From NCBI GenBank assembly GCA_031255915.1, contig JAIRRP010000042.1, forward strand, positions 1-10,952: a DNA stretch of 10,952 bases, given 5' to 3'. Below are positions 5,925 through 10,952 of the stretch, piece after piece. The translations under genes were made by a program, and so were the position numbers. Under the pieces are notes generated by a model. That model had not been told where the DNA came from, made no database searches, and worked only from the letters and a program-made list of their open reading frames with translations. The DNA is from Puniceicoccales bacterium. Its GTDB lineage: Bacteria > Verrucomicrobiota > Verrucomicrobiia > Opitutales > JAIRLG01. Each line of letters begins with the position of its first letter. Within the stretch, counting starts at the first letter, position 1.

Positions 5925-6170
5925 ATATTTCAAAGAACATCGCGAAGATTTATAAGCCATTACGGAACATTGAGATGTTTCACGGAATTGCATTTTACGG
6001 AGTGGAAATTTTGTCCTATGGAAGAGAACCCTAAAGAACGGAAATTTTCTAGGATAAAACATATCCCAAAATCGAACTTTAAAGACAAGGATGTTGCTCT
6101 AAATCAAGGCAATAGATAACAGGTGGCGTTTTAAAAATTTAAGCTACATAAAACCCGCACCACATTGGCA
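5925..6170. other. AT-rich convergent intergenic region without a clear gene
   Basis: The region lies between the 3' ends of the plus-strand membrane-protein gene and the minus-strand methyltransferase gene. A short plus-strand open frame at 6018-6119 (33 codons, MEENPKERKFSRIKH then a Lys/Asn-rich tail) has no well-placed Shine-Dalgarno and no recognisable motif; I do not call it a gene. ACGGA occurs four times on the plus strand (5962, 5982, 5997, 6038). Weak dyads are present (for example GGATA-AAACA-TATCC near 6053), but there is no canonical hairpin plus T-run terminator for either flanking gene. Confidence 0.5.
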
Positions 6171-7238
6171 CTACTCGTCTAGTTCTTGAGGATAGGCAAT
6201 CAATGTTGTCTCGACGATATGCGGTCCGCCCATTTGCTTCCGTATCAGAAATTTGTAATTCAGTCCCCAGGACTCCAGCATCGGCTTCATCTCGAAAAAT
6301 TGCTCAGGATTATGATATATACAAAAAACTAGCACAGGTCGGTCGCGAGTAATGATATTTTTCGCTCCTCTCAGCATATCCATTTCTGCGCCTTCAATGT
6401 CCGCCTTGATATATCCCAGCTTTCCCCGATTCCCACTCTCAAAAAACGAATCCAAAGTAATGGTCTTTACCCGATTGTCTCCAGAGTAAAAAAGAGAATT
6501 CCCTTCGCCTCCCATATCGTCATAAGATAAATAACCTTCCTGAGAAGATAAAGCATAGGGGATAATTTCGATTAATCCTTTATCATTGGCCGTATTCTGT
6601 CGTAGTTGGGGCAAACTTTTCTGGGATATTTCGAAGGAATAAATCTTAGATGGTTGATATTTTCTCAGCACCAACGCTGAATCGCCAATCCAAGCTCCTG
6701 CATCGATGAAACTTTTTCCTTTAATGTAATCTTTTACCGATTGCGGAAGGGCCTTAAGACCATGTTCGTAGACCAATGATTCACTGCCTCCTATGGCGCC
6801 TTTTGCCCGGAGCACCTTCAAAACGGCCTGCTCATGCCGCAAAATTTCTATTTCTTTCGGCAGCATCAGATTTTCCTGATTCTCACAGAGGAAATTTTCA
6901 GCAAAAACACTTCTTCTGTTTGGGTAGTTCAGGATGAACTCCAAATCTCGATCGATGATGGCCGAAGACGCCCCATCCAGTCCCGATTTTAATTCTTTCA
7001 GACGTTCCGGAATATTGTTCTCCAACAAGTAACGCTTAAAATCACCTCCCAGCGTATTTTCGGCCGTAGGAGATCGACCTATCCGATGGGCACATTGAGC
7101 CAGAGCAGTTCTATCCCTTACGATATGCTTCAATCGCCAGTAGCAACGATAAGTCACGAGACTTGGAACCAACAGCAAAAACCCGAAAGCAACAGCGGGA
7201 CTAAAACCTTTACCTAAATTCCTATCTCTGGTTATCAT
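6171..7238 (-). CDS. Membrane-anchored FkbM-family methyltransferase
   Basis: A 355-residue predicted S-adenosylmethionine-dependent methyltransferase. Residues 12-32 (FSPAVAFGFLLLVPSLVTY) form an N-terminal hydrophobic segment after a basic start, suggesting a signal anchor. A conserved region of unknown function follows (FKRYLLENNIPERLKELKSG, FILNYPNRRS). The Rossmann core has motif I FIDAGAWIGDSALVL (177-191), IYSFEIS (199-205) and TLDSFF (261-266), then the FkbM signature YIKADIEGAEMDMLRGA (276-292) and VFCIYHNPEQF. FkbM proteins O-methylate sugars or small molecules; the acceptor here is unknown. No Shine-Dalgarno is apparent before the ATG at 7238. The gene is a clear paralogue of the one at 7376-8272, 137 bp upstream, and the two share almost the same C-terminus (ETTLIAYP.ELDE). 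Confidence 0.9.
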   Translation of the reverse strand: MITRDRNLGKGFSPAVAFGFLLLVPSLVTYRCYWRLKHIVRDRTALAQCAHRIGRSPTAENTLGGDFKRYLLENNIPERLKELKSGLDGASSAIIDRDLEFILNYPNRRSVFAENFLCENQENLMLPKEIEILRHEQAVLKVLRAKGAIGGSESLVYEHGLKALPQSVKDYIKGKSFIDAGAWIGDSALVLRKYQPSKIYSFEISQKSLPQLRQNTANDKGLIEIIPYALSSQEGYLSYDDMGGEGNSLFYSGDNRVKTITLDSFFESGNRGKLGYIKADIEGAEMDMLRGAKNIITRDRPVLVFCIYHNPEQFFEMKPMLESWGLNYKFLIRKQMGGPHIVETTLIAYPQELDE

Positions 7239-7298
7239 TTTTATTAAAAATCAACTTAAGCCAATATAACTATGGAAAGTAATGCACTGACAAGCATG

Positions 7299-7339
7299 AA
7301 AAACGAAAGCGTTTCTGTAATTTTAGGCTTCGCGCCTAA
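7299..7339 (-). terminator. Weak hairpins downstream of the upstream FkbM gene
   Basis: Going along the minus strand after the stop at 7376, a first dyad TTAGGC/GCCTAA (7323-7339, 5-nt loop) is followed by a second, AAACG-CTTT-CGTTT (7301-7314), which runs into a T tract (7303-7299). The stems are short (6 and 5 bp), so termination would be partial at best. Readthrough into the second methyltransferase gene is possible. Confidence 0.3.
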
Positions 7340-7375
7340 CAAGGCCCAAAAATAAACTTATCGGCTGATTCTTCG

Positions 7376-8272
7376 TTACTCATCCAGCTCCTTCGGATAG
7401 GCGATGAGGGTGGTTTCATCGAGAATGGGTTTCGGATTATATCTTCGGATGAAAAATTTGTAGCCCAAATTCCATGATTCCAAATAAGGTTTCATCTCGA
7501 AGAATTGTTTTGGATTATGGTAAATGCTCAGTGACAACAAAGGTCTATCACGCATGATTTGCTTCCGAGCTCCGGCCAGTATTTCCATCTCGGCACCTTC
7601 GGTATCTGCCTTTAAAAGTCCCAGTGTTTCAGAGGCTTTTGTTTCCCAAAAAGTATCTAGAGAGATGGTTTCTATTTTTTCCTCTCCTGGCCTAAAAACA
7701 GAATTGGTAGCATCGCCTGTGTCGCGAAAAGACAAGAAGGTTTTGTGAGAAAAAAGAGCCATTGGGATGACATCTATTATATCCCTATCATTGGCTGTAT
7801 TCTGTCGCAATTTTTGTAAATTTACAGGAGATATTTCAAAGGAATAGATTTTAGAGGGCTTGTACTTCTTAAAAACCAATGCCGAAGAACCATCATAAGC
7901 TCCAGCATCCACAAAGGCTTTACCGGTGATATAATCTAAAACAGCTTTCGGAAGCTCCTTCAGCCCATGCTCGAAGAGTGCCGTAGGATAGTCGCCACTA
8001 ATGCCACGCTTTTGCAATGCGCACCACTTTCGATGCTTCGAATGCAAATCCTTTACTTCAGCCGGCGTGAGAAAAACCTCTTCATTTTTACAAAAATATG
8101 CTTTAGCAAAAAGACTTCCCGCATCGGGATAATTGAGTATATAATTCAAATTTCTGTCAATAGCAGCTTGAGATTTACGATCTAAACCTGCTTTAAGTGC
8201 TTTCAATCGCGCCGGCATATCATTTTCAAGCAGGTAATGCTTAAAGTTTCCATTGAGATGATTAGGCATCAC
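7376..8272 (-). CDS. FkbM-family methyltransferase, soluble paralogue
   Basis: About 297 residues, with the same domain order as its neighbour but no N-terminal membrane segment. It begins almost directly at the shared FKHYLLENDMPARLKALKAG block. Motif I is FVDAGAYDGSSALVF (120-134), then IYSFEIS, ISLDTFWE, and the FkbM signature KADTEGAEMEILAGA (221-235). SIYHNPKQFFEMKPYLESW follows, ending LIAYPKELDE. It is predicted to transfer a methyl group from S-adenosylmethionine to an unknown acceptor. The start is uncertain: GTG at 8272 or ATG at 8269, neither with a strong Shine-Dalgarno. The reading frame upstream is open apart from one TGA (8281-8279) as far as an ATG at 8470. It lies downstream of the rRNA operon on the same strand but probably belongs to a separate transcript. 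Confidence 0.9.
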   Translation of the reverse strand: MMPNHLNGNFKHYLLENDMPARLKALKAGLDRKSQAAIDRNLNYILNYPDAGSLFAKAYFCKNEEVFLTPAEVKDLHSKHRKWCALQKRGISGDYPTALFEHGLKELPKAVLDYITGKAFVDAGAYDGSSALVFKKYKPSKIYSFEISPVNLQKLRQNTANDRDIIDVIPMALFSHKTFLSFRDTGDATNSVFRPGEEKIETISLDTFWETKASETLGLLKADTEGAEMEILAGARKQIMRDRPLLSLSIYHNPKQFFEMKPYLESWNLGYKFFIRRYNPKPILDETTLIAYPKELDE

Positions 8273-8278
8273 TCTCGT

Positions 8279-8470
8279 TCATGCAGCCGGATAATAGGCT
8301 TTTCCGTTGAATACTAGAAATGGAATAGGAGCTATATCGGTCATAATAGATGAATTTTTCAATGAAAGAAACGTGATGACTGAAAAAAAGAATTCTTCTG
8401 AAAAGAAAATTTTGCGTAATTGTGCTTTAAAAGATATTAAAATACCTGCATTTTCAAACACCATTTCCAC
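8279..8470 (-). other. Possible small ORF in frame with the FkbM gene, separated by one TGA
   Basis: A 63-codon frame starting at ATG 8470 encodes a Phe-rich sequence with a hydrophobic patch (FFFSVITFLSL) and ends two codons before the GTG/ATG start region of the methyltransferase, in the same frame. No Shine-Dalgarno precedes it and I recognise no family. It may be an unrelated short frame in AT-rich DNA, or a former N-terminal extension cut off by a stop codon. It is not similar to the N-terminal anchor of the neighbouring paralogue. Confidence 0.25.
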
Positions 8471-8507
8471 TCAATGAGCGAACTTGCCATCTTTTAATCT
8501 CCTGCCA

Positions 8508-8538
8508 GCTCCGCCAAACCTCAAGAGCTTGGCGGAGC
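8508..8538 (-). terminator. Hairpin downstream of 5S rRNA (probable rRNA operon end)
   Basis: GCTCCGCCAA (8508-8517) and TTGGCGGAGC (8529-8538) form a perfect 10-bp GC-rich stem with an 11-nt loop, starting about 6 bp past the 5S 3' end. Its position fits an rRNA operon terminator. The minus-strand sequence after the stem (TGGCAGGAGATTAAAAGATG) lacks a U-run, so it is not a textbook intrinsic terminator and may instead be a 3' processing or stabilising hairpin. Confidence 0.5.
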
Positions 8539-8543
8539 ATAAT

Positions 8544-8660
8544 ACTGGCAACAACCTACTCTCGCACGGCAACGGGGCCGCACTACCATCGGCGGTTGAG
8601 GGCTTAACGGGCGTGTTCGGAATGGGAACGTGTGTTTCCCCTCACCTATGATCACCAGAA
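8544..8660 (-). rRNA. rrf: 5S ribosomal RNA
   Basis: The minus strand carries the universal 5S core: CCCATTCCGAACACG, GTTAAGCCCTC, CGCCGATGGTAGTGC and GCGAGAGTAGG. The closing helix pairs CTGGTGAT at the 5' end (from 8658) with GTTGCCAG at the 3' end (to 8545), which fixes the ends to within a few bases and gives about 117 nt. It lies downstream of 23S rRNA on the same strand, the usual 23S-5S order. Confidence 0.95.
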
Positions 8661-8819
8661 ACCTTCTGTGAACCTCTCAACTTTAGCCATTCACACCGCA
8701 TCCGTCTTCCGCAGAAGACACGATGTGCACAGATTATAAAAATTTTGATTTTAATGCATTGGGAAAAACAACAAAATGTCTTCAAAAAAACGACATTCTT
8801 CTGTAATCGACGAGAAAGA
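8661..8819 (-). other. 23S-5S internal transcribed spacer
   Basis: About 160 bp without a tRNA or other recognisable gene. It contains a small dyad, AATGTC (8775-8780) with GACATT (8792-8797) around an A-rich loop, which may take part in rRNA processing. The open frame across 8642-8836 is incidental. Confidence 0.7.

Positions 8820-10952
<2,133 letters not shown>

Overview
The window looks like a chromosomal segment of a Gram-negative bacterium of the Planctomycetota-Verrucomicrobiota-Chlamydiota group, most likely an Opitutae-like Verrucomicrobiota. This is an inference from two things. The order rplY (CTC form) - pth - rpsF is the arrangement known from Chlamydia and Verrucomicrobiota. A small starch-binding-like protein carries an LFIRGEG..GLSW..KG signature that I associate with Opitutae. 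Ribosomal RNA would settle the placement, but no database could be searched here.

Layout from left to right. (1) 1-1343, minus strand: a translation cluster of bL25/CTC, peptidyl-tRNA hydrolase and the first 34 codons of ribosomal protein bS6, with a probable promoter at 1394-1422. (2) 1440-2446: a long stretch with little coding. It holds a multi-hairpin palindromic element (1489-1594), two decayed copies of one transposase-like sequence in inverted orientation (about 1620-1800 and 2265-2431), and between them one small gene for a putative carbohydrate-binding-like protein with its own promoter and Shine-Dalgarno sequence. (3) 2447-4887, minus strand: a type IV prepilin peptidase gene overlapping by 4 bp the 3' end of gpmI (cofactor-independent phosphoglycerate mutase). 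A perfect 10-bp-arm inverted repeat covers the gpmI start codon. (4) 5003-5924, plus strand: a two-gene unit of an ImmA/IrrE-type zinc peptidase and a two-helix membrane protein, divergent from gpmI. (5) 6171-8272, minus strand: two tandem paralogous FkbM-type methyltransferases, only the downstream one carrying an N-terminal membrane anchor. (6) 8508-10952, minus strand: the 3' part of an rRNA operon, with a hairpin, 5S rRNA, a spacer and about 2.1 kb of 23S rRNA running off the right edge.

The housekeeping parts (translation genes, gpmI, rRNA) look intact and ordinary. The accessory parts are the transposase-remnant island, the ImmA/IrrE-membrane pair and the FkbM pair. The best candidate for a little-described system is the ImmA/IrrE-membrane pair: a protease-type regulator or effector tightly linked to a small membrane protein, with no XRE repressor beside it. 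Its function cannot be read from sequence alone.
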